The position numbers were made by a program, and so were the translations under genes. The notes beneath the pieces were generated by a model. It made no database searches. It saw nothing but the letters and a program-made list of their open reading frames with translations, and was not told where the DNA came from. Positions 1 through 6,976 of a DNA stretch of 10,969 nucleotides are shown piece after piece. Source of the stretch: Desulfosporosinus sp. (lineage in GTDB: Bacteria > Bacillota > Desulfitobacteriia > Desulfitobacteriales > Desulfitobacteriaceae). How positions within the stretch are numbered: the stretch's first letter is position 1; the number at the start of each line of letters is the position of its first letter. The stretch spans positions 1 to 10,969 of the forward strand of contig JADQBO010000447.1 in NCBI GenBank assembly GCA_016278585.1. The letters are read 5' to 3'.

Positions 1-38
1 ACAACCCCGTCCCCCTGTCAACCCCAGCTTAGCGCTAG

Positions 39-63
39 CCTAGTTTCTATACGCAAAACTAGG
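39..63. repeat. 8-bp inverted repeat upstream of the first gene
   Basis: CCTAGTTT at 39-46 is perfectly complementary to AAACTAGG at 56-63, with a 9-base loop. No T-run follows, so it is not a convincing terminator. CTAGGGT also recurs at 59-65 and 83-89, one copy overlapping the right arm and the other just inside the candidate promoter, so the area could be an operator. The repeat is seen directly; the role is a guess. Confidence 0.4.
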
Positions 64-79
64 GTTGTATGATAAACTA

Positions 80-108
80 TTGCTAGGGTAACATGAATCA
101 CTATAGTA
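80..108 (+). promoter_or_regulatory. Candidate sigma-A promoter for the acyltransferase pair
   Basis: TTGCTA at 80-85 matches the -35 consensus TTGACA at 4 of 6 positions. TATAGT at 103-108 matches the -10 consensus TATAAT at 5 of 6. The spacer is exactly 17 bases. Transcription would start near 115, leaving a leader of about 124 bases before the preferred ATG at 239. A weaker alternative -10 (TATGAT at 68-73) lacks a good -35. Confidence 0.45.
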
Positions 109-238
109 AAATAATAGCACTAAAATGTTAACGATGATAAAACAACGTTCTAAGATTCAGAGGGCGATGTTTACCCTAAATGGACAAATAATTGACTCGA
201 AAGAAGGCTGGGTTGTGGGAACCGTCAAAGGCTCAATA

Positions 239-1267
239 ATGGAGCGGGTTGCATGGGTCGATGTTTTAAAAGGCTTAGGGATTTTGGCGGTTGTTTGGGG
301 ACATTCAGGAAGTAAAAATGCTTTCTATATGTTCTGGTTTCATATGCCGCTTTTTTTCTTTGTCAGTGGCTATTTATATCGGTTTAAACCACAACAAACG
401 GGATTAGCTTATCTTAAACGAAGAGTAAACCATCTATTAGTTCCCTATATGTTTTATTTAACATTACTGGCACTTATGATGTTTAGTGTAAGTCTGTGGA
501 GAGGTCAATCTGTGGGTGATTTTTGGAGTGCAAATTGGAAAGCCTTTTTGCTGGGGGGAAGTCTCTTAGAAGGAGTCTATGCGACGTTTTGGTTTATAAC
601 ATGTCTATTTTTCGTGCAAATTTTATATGACTTTTTATGCCGAAAAGTCCCTTCTGCATTCTATAAGGGGATTTTTGTGCTTGTGTGTTTCTTAGTGGCC
701 TACTGGGAATCTCGCTATTATGCGGATAGTTTTGTTCCTTGGAATATAGATGTTGGACTATACGCTTTAATGTTCTATGCTTTAGGCCATTTTTTCAAGC
801 AAACTAAGTTATTAGAGAACCCGAAAGTCAGGAATTTAGTATTTCTAATGTCCCTTATAATTTCTTTAGGGTTCATCTATCTCTATTCTCGGCAGATCCT
901 CGATTATGGGTTGGATATGAAACATCGCCAATACTATTATTTTGGGACTAATTTGATACTTCCGTTAGTGTTCACGTTAATTTTGGCTAAATTAAGTATT
1001 ATCTTAACCAAGGGGTCTGTCATAAGTAATACCTTGATTAGCATAGGGCAAGGGGCCATGGTAATCATGTATTTGCATATACCTGCTGTTTCCTTAGTTC
1101 GTCAGGTCATTCCCATCACGCCAGTTCGTTTCTTTATCATAGGCATTCTTTGCCCGTTACTTTTTTACAAGGTCATTCAAGGTTTCCCCTATGGAAGATT
1201 CTTGGCGCTTGGAGAACCGTTGGACCAGAGATCTATCCCAAGTGCAAGAAAGGAATATTCGGCATGA
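239..1267 (+). CDS. Acyltransferase-3 family membrane protein, probable polysaccharide O-acetyltransferase
   Basis: A 342-residue integral membrane protein with about ten hydrophobic segments and the N-terminal signature of acyltransferase-3 (Acyl_transf_3) proteins. That signature is a D-x-L-K-G-L-G-I-L stretch followed by conserved His22, then F-H-M-P-L-F-F-F-V-S-G (34-44) and a basic K-R-R-V-N-H-L-L-V-P-Y stretch (60-70). Family members move acyl groups, usually acetyl, across the membrane onto surface sugars. The reading frame stays open upstream to 125, but that extension is not family-like and its ATGs lack a well-placed ribosome site. ATG 239 has AAAGG at 227-231 with 7-base spacing and puts the motif at the very N-terminus. 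GTG 215, behind AAGG at 204-207, is the main alternative. The stop overlaps the start of the next acyltransferase by four bases (ATGA at 1264), implying translational coupling. The family is clear; the acyl donor and target sugar are unknown. Confidence 0.88.
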   Translation: MERVAWVDVLKGLGILAVVWGHSGSKNAFYMFWFHMPLFFFVSGYLYRFKPQQTGLAYLKRRVNHLLVPYMFYLTLLALMMFSVSLWRGQSVGDFWSANWKAFLLGGSLLEGVYATFWFITCLFFVQILYDFLCRKVPSAFYKGIFVLVCFLVAYWESRYYADSFVPWNIDVGLYALMFYALGHFFKQTKLLENPKVRNLVFLMSLIISLGFIYLYSRQILDYGLDMKHRQYYYFGTNLILPLVFTLILAKLSIILTKGSVISNTLISIGQGAMVIMYLHIPAVSLVRQVIPITPVRFFIIGILCPLLFYKVIQGFPYGRFLALGEPLDQRSIPSARKEYSA

Positions 1268-2376
1268 TTAATATTAGGACAATTCAAGGGAAACAGGGCA
1301 GGATTGAAGAAATTAATTATCTTAGAGGATTTGGCGTTTTAGCTGTCATCGCCATCCACACAACAGGCTACTTTACAGTAGTTAAGGAGTTTAACTCACT
1401 GGTTTTGGTAAATCTATGGGCAGACATCTTTTCTCAATTTGCAGTCCCGTTATTTATCTTGATTTCGGGGTTTGTGTTAGCTAAGAACTATAGTGAAAAC
1501 TTTTCGTTAAGGGATTTTTATCGAAAGAGAGTACGCTCAATTATCCCTCAATACTTATTATTTTCCAGCTTGTATACAGCATTTAACAATTGGGCTGTTA
1601 TACAAAATAGCTCAATAGGTACAAATATCGCACTCTTACTTAAAAATATTTGGCGTGCGGACGCGTCCTACCACCTATGGTTCTTTTCGATCCTCATCCA
1701 ATTTTATATACTCTATCCATTAATCATAAAACTCTACACTGTATTTAAACGCCGAGATAGAGCAGAACTATTCATTGTTTTATTGTTGATTATTCAGATT
1801 CTTTTTATGGTGGGTCTACATACTCCCTATTTATCAGGAATAAGGATCAACCTTATTGGTTTTCTTTTTTACTTTGGCCTAGGAATTTATGGGGTGGATC
1901 ATTTTGACCGATTAAGAAAGGGATTTAGGCGGCAAACACTCTTGCTTTTTACAATGTCTATAGCCTTAACCATAGGGACTAGTTTTTTTATCATTATTGG
2001 CTTAACAACAGGCTATAGATACAGCTCTATACCAGCTTACTTTTTTATGGGGGCAGAACTCGTATATCCTATTTTTAGAGTCATCACCTTCTTATTACTT
2101 TTTAATGTCTCAAGGATTCTTTTGGAGAATAGGAAAAGTCTAATGGCCAAAGTAATTAATAAAATAGGAAATTACTCTTTTGGGATATACTTAATCCATA
2201 TCTTCTTTAACCAATCTGCCATAAAAATCCTCAAGGGTTATCAGGTTGATCCCAATGATTGGGCTTTTTATCCAATCGTATTAGTGGTGACCATAGTCTT
2301 AAGCTATTTAAGTGTAAGGTTGATTAGTTTTATTCCCTATAGTTTCTATATAATAGGGTCCCAGAGCAAGAAGTGA
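1264..2376 (+). CDS. Second acyltransferase-3 family membrane protein
   Basis: A 370-residue polytopic membrane protein of the same superfamily as its neighbour but clearly divergent. Its signature reads I-N-Y-L-R-G-F-G-V-L-A-V-I-A-I-H with the conserved His at residue 32, then V-P-L-F-I-L-I-S-G-F (61-70) and a basic F-Y-R-K-R-V-R stretch (85-91) before P95. About ten hydrophobic segments follow, ending in a basic tail. The start is ATG 1264, overlapping the upstream stop as ATGA. AAGAAAGGA at 1246-1254 gives a 9-base spacing. The frame is open back to 1150, but that part overlaps the upstream gene and is not family-like. It probably O-acylates a sugar of the locus polysaccharide or a lipid-linked intermediate; tandem non-identical copies suggest two positions or two sugars. 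The coding sequence is visibly richer in A and T than the nucleotide-sugar genes downstream. Confidence 0.87.
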   Translation: MINIRTIQGKQGRIEEINYLRGFGVLAVIAIHTTGYFTVVKEFNSLVLVNLWADIFSQFAVPLFILISGFVLAKNYSENFSLRDFYRKRVRSIIPQYLLFSSLYTAFNNWAVIQNSSIGTNIALLLKNIWRADASYHLWFFSILIQFYILYPLIIKLYTVFKRRDRAELFIVLLLIIQILFMVGLHTPYLSGIRINLIGFLFYFGLGIYGVDHFDRLRKGFRRQTLLLFTMSIALTIGTSFFIIIGLTTGYRYSSIPAYFFMGAELVYPIFRVITFLLLFNVSRILLENRKSLMAKVINKIGNYSFGIYLIHIFFNQSAIKILKGYQVDPNDWAFYPIVLVVTIVLSYLSVRLISFIPYSFYIIGSQSKK

Positions 2377-2415
2377 ACTCATTAGTAATGTTGAAAAGTA
2401 GGGGTTTCAAGATTG

Positions 2416-2506
2416 CAGCCCTCTGTTCTCTAGTTGTAAAACCATGTAAGTTGTAGTAAACTTTAGAGCGATAAAGCTACTTAAGGGGTTTCTCAAGAAA
2501 GGGCTG
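2416..2506 (+). promoter_or_regulatory. Possible long-range pairing over the ribosome site of the dehydratase gene
   Basis: CAGCCCT at 2416-2422 is a perfect 7-base complement of AGGGCTG at 2500-2506, which overlaps the Shine-Dalgarno AAAGGG (2498-2503) of the next gene. In a read-through transcript from the acyltransferases this could mask the ribosome site. A transcript from the candidate promoter at 2434-2462 would lack the left arm. The loop is 77 bases, and a 7-base match over this distance could be chance. Confidence 0.15.
2434..2462 (+). promoter_or_regulatory. Weak candidate promoter before the 4,6-dehydratase gene
   Basis: TTGTAA at 2434-2439 (4 of 6 to the -35 consensus) and TAAACT at 2457-2462 (4 of 6 to the -10) are separated by 17 bases. 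They lie in the 136-base gap between the second acyltransferase and the dehydratase. No hairpin with a T-run is present in that gap, so read-through from the acyltransferases is equally possible. AGCTACTT is repeated directly at 2475-2482 and 2507-2514, the second copy running into the TTG start codon. Confidence 0.3.
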
Positions 2507-2512
2507 AGCTAC

Positions 2513-4387
2513 TTGCTGTTCCGTAAACGAACGTTGATTTTAATGCTGATTGATGCTATGTTAATCAACTTGGCAGCTTTCGGCAGTTTTTATTTGCGCT
2601 TTGATGAAGGTATACCCTTAGATTACTATCAAACGTATTATCACACAGCTATTGGAGGGACTATTCTATTCCTTGCGGTTTTCTATGTTTTTGGGTTATA
2701 TAACCGTCTTTGGCAGTACGCCAGCACTGGAGAGTTACTCTCCATTGTATATGCAGTCACCGTTGGAACGGGCGGAACAGTGGCGGTGGTTTACTTTTAT
2801 GGTCTATCGAATGCGGCCACTCTCTCTTATATTAGGATGCCACATACTGCTGCGGTACTGCTTTGGTTGGCAATGGTCTTTTTAATAGGTGGTTCCCGGT
2901 TTATTTGGCGGATCTTACAGGAAAACACCTTTGACCGCCATATTCCAGGCTCGCAAAAACAGGTCCTCATTGTCGGGGCCGGCGATGCCGGAGTATTAGC
3001 AGCGCGAGAACTAAAAAATCGCAATTATCGGGATGGACGTCCGGTTGGTTTTATTGATGATAATCATTCAAAGCAGAAACTGCAATTACTTGGAATTCCG
3101 GTTTTGGGTACACGCAGGGATATTGCTCGTATCGTGAAGGGTCATAATGTTGACGAAGTTATTATTGCCATGCCATCAGCTTCAGGAGAATCTGTTCGAG
3201 AAATTGTCCAAATTTCCGAAAAGTTAGGGGTCGAGCTTAAAATTATGCCCGGCGTCTATGATATTATTAGTGGAGATATCAGCGTCAACCCGATTCGACA
3301 AGTTCAGGTAGAGGATTTGTTAGGACGAGATCCGGTTTCCGTGGATCTGGAGGAAGTAGCAGGCTATGTTGCAGGAGAGACGGTCTTTGTCACCGGAGCA
3401 GGTGGCTCGATCGGGTCGGAAATTTGCCGACAAATTGCTCGGTTTAACCCGGGGAAGCTGGTCTTACTTGGACACGGGGAAAACAGTATTTTTGATATTG
3501 AACAAGAGTTACGAGTTGAGCACCCGGGAATCGACTATATAACAGAGATCTTGGATATTAAAGACCGGGAGAAGGTCTTCTTAATCTTTAATAGATATAA
3601 GCCAGGGGTTGTCTTTCACGCTGCAGCTCACAAACATGTTCCCTTGATGGAAAGAAATCCAGAAGAAGCCCTCAAGAATAATGTGGTGGGAACACAAAAT
3701 TTAGCGGAAGCAGCCGACTCAGTCAAAGTAAAGACCTTTGTTTCCATTTCTACAGATAAAGCAGTTAACCCGACAAGTGTTATGGGTGCTACAAAGCGCA
3801 CGGCAGAAATGCTGATTCAAAGCTTAGATCTCCGGTCCCAGACCAAGTTTGTAGCCGTACGATTTGGTAATGTTTTGGGAAGTCGGGGAAGTGTGATTCC
3901 TACCTTTAAGCGCCAAATTGCTCAAGGTGGTCCGGTTACTGTGACTCATCCCGATATGGTGCGGTTCTTTATGACAATTCCTGAAGCAGCCCAGCTAGTT
4001 ATACAGGCAGGTGCCATGGGCCGTGGTGGGGAGATCTTCATCTTGGATATGGGTAAACCTGTCAAGATTGTTGATTTGGCCAAAGACTTAATTAGGCTTT
4101 CGGGCTTCGAACCTGATGTCGATATTAAGATACATTTTACAGGAATTCGCCCAGGTGAAAAGCTCTTTGAAGAATTGTTGACGGCTGAAGAGGGAGTCAC
4201 TTCAACCAAACACAGTAGGATTTTCGTAGCTAAACCGAATGGCATTGACGTTGAACTTTTAGAAGAGCTCACGCATATCGTTCGAGAACGCGGTAGCTTT
4301 TTAACAAGAGATGAAGTCATCGAATTGTTACAGACGATCATCCCAACCTTTCGCCAGAAGGTGGCAAAAGCAGTAGTTAATCAATAA
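2513..4387 (+). CDS. Membrane-anchored UDP-N-acetylhexosamine 4,6-dehydratase (CapD/WbpM/PglF type)
   Basis: A 624-residue protein with the full architecture of large membrane-bound 4,6-dehydratases. Four N-terminal membrane segments lie near residues 8-28, 45-66, 76-97 and 111-130. A CoA-binding-like Rossmann domain follows with G-A-G-D-A-G at 155-160. Last is a short-chain dehydrogenase-type catalytic domain with T-G-A-G-G-S-I-G at 294-301. The catalytic stretch has S-T-D-K-A at 413-417 and N-P-T-S-V-M-G-A-T-K ending at Lys428. Met424 replaces the usual Tyr of the Y-x-x-x-K pair, a substitution known in WbpM and PglF. The reaction is removal of water from UDP-GlcNAc to UDP-4-keto-6-deoxy-HexNAc, at the inner face of the membrane. 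The start is TTG 2513 with AAAGGG at 2498-2503 and 9-base spacing; no in-frame ATG precedes the first membrane segment. Only 16 bases separate it from the next gene. The family is certain; the final sugar made from its product cannot be read here. Confidence 0.93.
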   Translation: MLFRKRTLILMLIDAMLINLAAFGSFYLRFDEGIPLDYYQTYYHTAIGGTILFLAVFYVFGLYNRLWQYASTGELLSIVYAVTVGTGGTVAVVYFYGLSNAATLSYIRMPHTAAVLLWLAMVFLIGGSRFIWRILQENTFDRHIPGSQKQVLIVGAGDAGVLAARELKNRNYRDGRPVGFIDDNHSKQKLQLLGIPVLGTRRDIARIVKGHNVDEVIIAMPSASGESVREIVQISEKLGVELKIMPGVYDIISGDISVNPIRQVQVEDLLGRDPVSVDLEEVAGYVAGETVFVTGAGGSIGSEICRQIARFNPGKLVLLGHGENSIFDIEQELRVEHPGIDYITEILDIKDREKVFLIFNRYKPGVVFHAAAHKHVPLMERNPEEALKNNVVGTQNLAEAADSVKVKTFVSISTDKAVNPTSVMGATKRTAEMLIQSLDLRSQTKFVAVRFGNVLGSRGSVIPTFKRQIAQGGPVTVTHPDMVRFFMTIPEAAQLVIQAGAMGRGGEIFILDMGKPVKIVDLAKDLIRLSGFEPDVDIKIHFTGIRPGEKLFEELLTAEEGVTSTKHSRIFVAKPNGIDVELLEELTHIVRERGSFLTRDEVIELLQTIIPTFRQKVAKAVVNQ

Positions 4388-4403
4388 GGGGGATAATAAG
4401 AAG

Positions 4404-5759
4404 ATGATGACCGTACAGAACGTAATAACCAACGAAGATGTTGTTGCCAAAACTCTTAAAGAAAAAATTGAAAAGCACGAAGCAAAAATTGGGGTTATTG
4501 GTTTAGGCTATGTAGGACTCCCACTAGCTGTTGAAAAAGGGAAAGTTGGATTCCCTGTGATAGGGTTTGACATCAATTCTGCACGAGTGGACCTTGTCAA
4601 TGCGGCAGACAACTATATCGGTGATGTCAAGGACTCAGACCTTAAGGATGTTGTCCAGAGTGGTCTATTGGTTGCCAGTACGGATTTTTCCCGATTGGCA
4701 GAATGCGATGTTGTGATCATTTGCGTTCCCACGCCTTTAACCGTCACCCGGGACCCTGATATTTCATATATTCAGGCATCGACAGAGGAAATCATGAAAT
4801 ATCTCCGTCCGGGGCAGATTATTACTTTAGAGAGTACAACCTATCCAGGCACGACAGAACAGGTTATTCTTCCTTTATTAGAAAAGTCTGGATTTAAAGT
4901 CGGGCAGGACTTTTTCCTTGCCTTCTCGCCGGAACGCGTCGATCCAGGTAACAAACGCTTTAGCACAAAAAATACCTCAAAAGTCGTGGGGGGTATGACC
5001 CCTGCTTGCTTAGAAATTGCCTATTCCCTTTATACCCAAACCATATCCAATGTGGTTCCTGTATCCTCGCCAGCTGCGGCTGAGTTGACTAAAGTCTTTG
5101 AAAATACTTACCGCGCAGTAAACATTGCCATGGTCAACGAACTGATGATGCTTTGCGACCGCATGGGGATCGATATCTGGGAAGTTGTTGAAGCGGCCGG
5201 AACAAAACCCTTCGGAATTCAAACCTTTTATCCAGGACCGGGCGTAGGCGGGCACTGTATTCCTATCGACCCGTTCTACCTTACCTGGAAAGCACGTGAA
5301 TATGATTTCCACACCCGTTTTATAGAACTTGCTGGGGAAATCAATGTTGAAGTTTCTTATTATGTTATCAATAAAGTGGTGCGTGCCTTAAATAGTGTTA
5401 ATAAGAGTTTGAAAGATGCGGACATCTTTGTCCTTGGGGTAGCTTACAAAAAGGATATTGATGACATGCGTGAATCCCCCGCTTTGAAAATTATTGAACT
5501 CCTGCGCAAGCAAGGGGCAAATATAACGTACCATGACCCATATATCCCGGTTATCGAGCCACACGGTGGAAGTACACTACACCTAAACAGTCTGCCCCTA
5601 GAAGATGAGCTCCTAGCTAATACGGACTGTGTGTTGATCTTAACAGATCATAGTTTAGTGGATTATGAGCGGGTTGTTGAGAAAGCTAAGCTCATTGTAG
5701 ACACTCGTAATGCTACTAAGAACGTCCTTAAAAATCGTGAAAAGATCGCTAAAATCTAA
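4404..5759 (+). CDS. wbpA: UDP-N-acetyl-D-glucosamine 6-dehydrogenase, WbpA-like
   Basis: A 451-residue nucleotide-sugar dehydrogenase that oxidises C6 of a UDP-HexNAc to the uronic acid in two NAD+-dependent steps. It carries the N-terminal NAD motif G-L-G-Y-V-G at 33-38, F-S-P-E-R at 174-178, the conserved Lys230 and Asn234 of the central helix, and the catalytic Cys285 in G-G-H-C-I-P-I-D-P-F-Y-L. The C-terminal UDP-binding domain has Y-K-K-D-I-D-D-M-R-E-S-P. The stretches around T-D-F-S-R, V-P-T-P-L and L-E-S-T-T-Y-P-G-T-T are those of WbpA rather than the VipA/WbpO branch. The WbpB, WbpD and WbpE homologues downstream support UDP-GlcNAc as substrate. The start is ATG 4404, with an AAGGGGG site at 4386-4392; ATG 4407 is also possible. 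The roughly 25 residues before the NAD motif make it slightly longer than the Pseudomonas enzyme. WecC-like UDP-ManNAc dehydrogenase is the main alternative. Confidence 0.93.
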   Translation: MMTVQNVITNEDVVAKTLKEKIEKHEAKIGVIGLGYVGLPLAVEKGKVGFPVIGFDINSARVDLVNAADNYIGDVKDSDLKDVVQSGLLVASTDFSRLAECDVVIICVPTPLTVTRDPDISYIQASTEEIMKYLRPGQIITLESTTYPGTTEQVILPLLEKSGFKVGQDFFLAFSPERVDPGNKRFSTKNTSKVVGGMTPACLEIAYSLYTQTISNVVPVSSPAAAELTKVFENTYRAVNIAMVNELMMLCDRMGIDIWEVVEAAGTKPFGIQTFYPGPGVGGHCIPIDPFYLTWKAREYDFHTRFIELAGEINVEVSYYVINKVVRALNSVNKSLKDADIFVLGVAYKKDIDDMRESPALKIIELLRKQGANITYHDPYIPVIEPHGGSTLHLNSLPLEDELLANTDCVLILTDHSLVDYERVVEKAKLIVDTRNATKNVLKNREKIAKI

Positions 5760-5793
5760 CAACTTGAAACATAGCGATTGAAGCATAGAGACC

Positions 5794-5831
5794 CAGGATT
5801 AAGGGGAATCAGCTGATTCCCCTTAATCCTG
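5794..5831. repeat. 38-nt perfect palindrome between wbpA and wbpB
   Basis: Every base from 5794 to 5831 pairs with its mirror partner: 19 bases each side, centre AGCT at 5811-5814. The left arm begins CAGGATTAAGGGG and the right arm ends CCCCTTAATCCTG. As RNA it would fold into a hairpin of about 17 pairs with a 4-base loop. It sits 35 bases after the wbpA stop, where a terminator is expected, but the following sequence (GTATATCTTGAC) has no T-run, so classical intrinsic termination is not well supported. RNA processing, mRNA 3' protection, partial attenuation or a DNA-binding site are alternatives. The palindrome itself is certain; its function is inferred. Confidence 0.9.
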
Positions 5832-5837
5832 TATATC

Positions 5838-5867
5838 TTGACTTGCATTTGGCAATTGCCTTAGAAC
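5838..5867 (+). promoter_or_regulatory. Candidate promoter for the wbpB-wbpD-wbpE block
   Basis: TTGACT at 5838-5843 matches the -35 consensus at 5 of 6 positions. TAGAAC at 5862-5867 matches the -10 at 4 of 6, with an 18-base spacer. It lies immediately after the large palindrome and 45 bases before the wbpB start, consistent with a new transcription unit. The perfect 10-base palindrome GGCAATTGCC at 5851-5860 falls between the two boxes, where a repressor could bind. The -10 is poor, so this is tentative. Confidence 0.35.
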
Positions 5868-5911
5868 TGTCACCGTTGTGTCTCATTTAAAAAAATTTAA
5901 GGAAAGAGTGG

Positions 5912-6976
5912 TTGTGTAAGATGAACGGAGAAAACAAGATTCGGTTTGCGATCATTGGATGTGGGCGGATCGCCCCGAAACATGCGGAATCTATCGTTGC
6001 GCTTCCGGAGGCGGACTTAGTCGCGGTATGTGATATAGTGCCAGAACTTGCTCAGGCCTTTGCTGATAAATATGGAGCAGAACCCTATACAGATTATCGA
6101 GAAATGCTGCAGAGGACGGACATTGATGTGGTTACCATCGCAACCTCCAGCGGCATACATGCCGAAATTGGGATTGCAGCAGCCGAAGCAGGTAAACATA
6201 TCCTAGTAGAAAAACCAATGGCTATGACCTTGGAGACGGCGGATGCCATGATTGCGGCCTGCCGTAAAGCCGGGGTAAAATTAGGCGTTATTCATCAAAA
6301 TCGGTTTAATGATTCGATAAAACTTTTGCGTAAGGCTGTCGAGGATGGTCGTTTTGGCAAATTGACTCATGGACAGGCTACCGTGCGTTGGAATCGAAAT
6401 GATAACTATTATACTCAAGCCCCTTGGCGTGGAACAAAGCTCCATGATGGCGGGGTTCTCATGAATCAGTCCATACATAATATCGACCTTTTACAGTGGA
6501 CCTTTGGACCCGTAGAGTCGGTTTTTGGATATACAGCGACCTTTATGCGCAAAATTGAAATGGAAGATATGGGCGCAGCTGTTATCAAGTTTAAAAGTGG
6601 TGCCATTGGAATTGTTGAAGCGGCCTCAACTATTTATCCAACAAATATTGAAGAGACTCTCAATGTTTTCGGGGAAACCGGATCCGTTATCATCGGAGGA
6701 ATTGCGGTCAACCGAGTCGAAGTCTGGGAATTTCCGGACAGCGTGGAAGAGAAAGCTGAGATTTTCGCCAGCCAGGAGGGTGATCCCCCCAACGTGTACG
6801 GCTTTGGACACCGAGAGATAATCGCTGATATGATTCAGGCGATTCGAGAAGATAAAGTACCGGCTATTCCAGGAGAAGAGGGTCGAAAGGCCTTGGAGAT
6901 TATTCTAGCGATTTATAAGTGCCAGGAGACGAAGGAGCCAGTTGTGTTTCCTTTAGTTGAGAAGGAGCAAAGATAA
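5912..6976 (+). CDS. wbpB: Gfo/Idh/MocA-family UDP-GlcNAcA 3-dehydrogenase, WbpB/WlbA-like
   Basis: A 354-residue NAD-dependent oxidoreductase. The N-terminal Rossmann fold has G-C-G-R-I-A at 16-21, the family's E-K-P motif at 100-102 (Lys101) and a substrate-domain motif H-N-I-D at 189-192. WbpB/WlbA enzymes oxidise C3 of UDP-GlcNAcA to the 3-keto sugar, which the aminotransferase then consumes; in some members the NADH is re-oxidised in place by 2-oxoglutarate. The W-R-G-T-K-L-H-D-G-G-V-L-M-N-Q stretch before the His is typical of this group. The start is ambiguous. TTG 5912 has AAGGA at 5899-5903 with an ideal 8-base spacing, whereas ATG 5921 would be 17 bases away, so TTG is preferred. 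The stop shares one base with the next start (TAATG), indicating coupling to the acetyltransferase. The role is inferred strongly from the company of WbpA, WbpD and WbpE. Confidence 0.88.
   Translation: MCKMNGENKIRFAIIGCGRIAPKHAESIVALPEADLVAVCDIVPELAQAFADKYGAEPYTDYREMLQRTDIDVVTIATSSGIHAEIGIAAAEAGKHILVEKPMAMTLETADAMIAACRKAGVKLGVIHQNRFNDSIKLLRKAVEDGRFGKLTHGQATVRWNRNDNYYTQAPWRGTKLHDGGVLMNQSIHNIDLLQWTFGPVESVFGYTATFMRKIEMEDMGAAVIKFKSGAIGIVEAASTIYPTNIEETLNVFGETGSVIIGGIAVNRVEVWEFPDSVEEKAEIFASQEGDPPNVYGFGHREIIADMIQAIREDKVPAIPGEEGRKALEIILAIYKCQETKEPVVFPLVEKEQR

Noticed and set aside
125..238. N-terminal extension of the first acyltransferase reading frame (ATGs at 125, 134 and 167)
   Set aside because: The translated 38 residues are not membrane-like or family-like, and no ATG there has a properly spaced ribosome site. 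ATG 239 has one and begins right at the conserved motif.
1150..1263. Upstream extension of the second acyltransferase
   Set aside because: It overlaps the end of the first acyltransferase in another frame. The ATGA junction at 1264 with its own ribosome site explains the start better.
3946..4341. 131-codon open frame on the minus strand inside the dehydratase gene
   Set aside because: It is a shadow of a strongly conserved plus-strand gene. It has no recognisable domain and is rich in Ser and Thr as expected from antisense translation.
5794..5831. Calling the large palindrome a standard Rho-independent terminator
   Set aside because: The stem is convincing but the required downstream T-run is absent, so it is recorded as an inverted repeat with unknown function.
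6525..6821. 98-codon plus-strand frame inside the WbpB-like gene
   Set aside because: It is fully contained in a well-supported gene in another frame and has no recognisable features.
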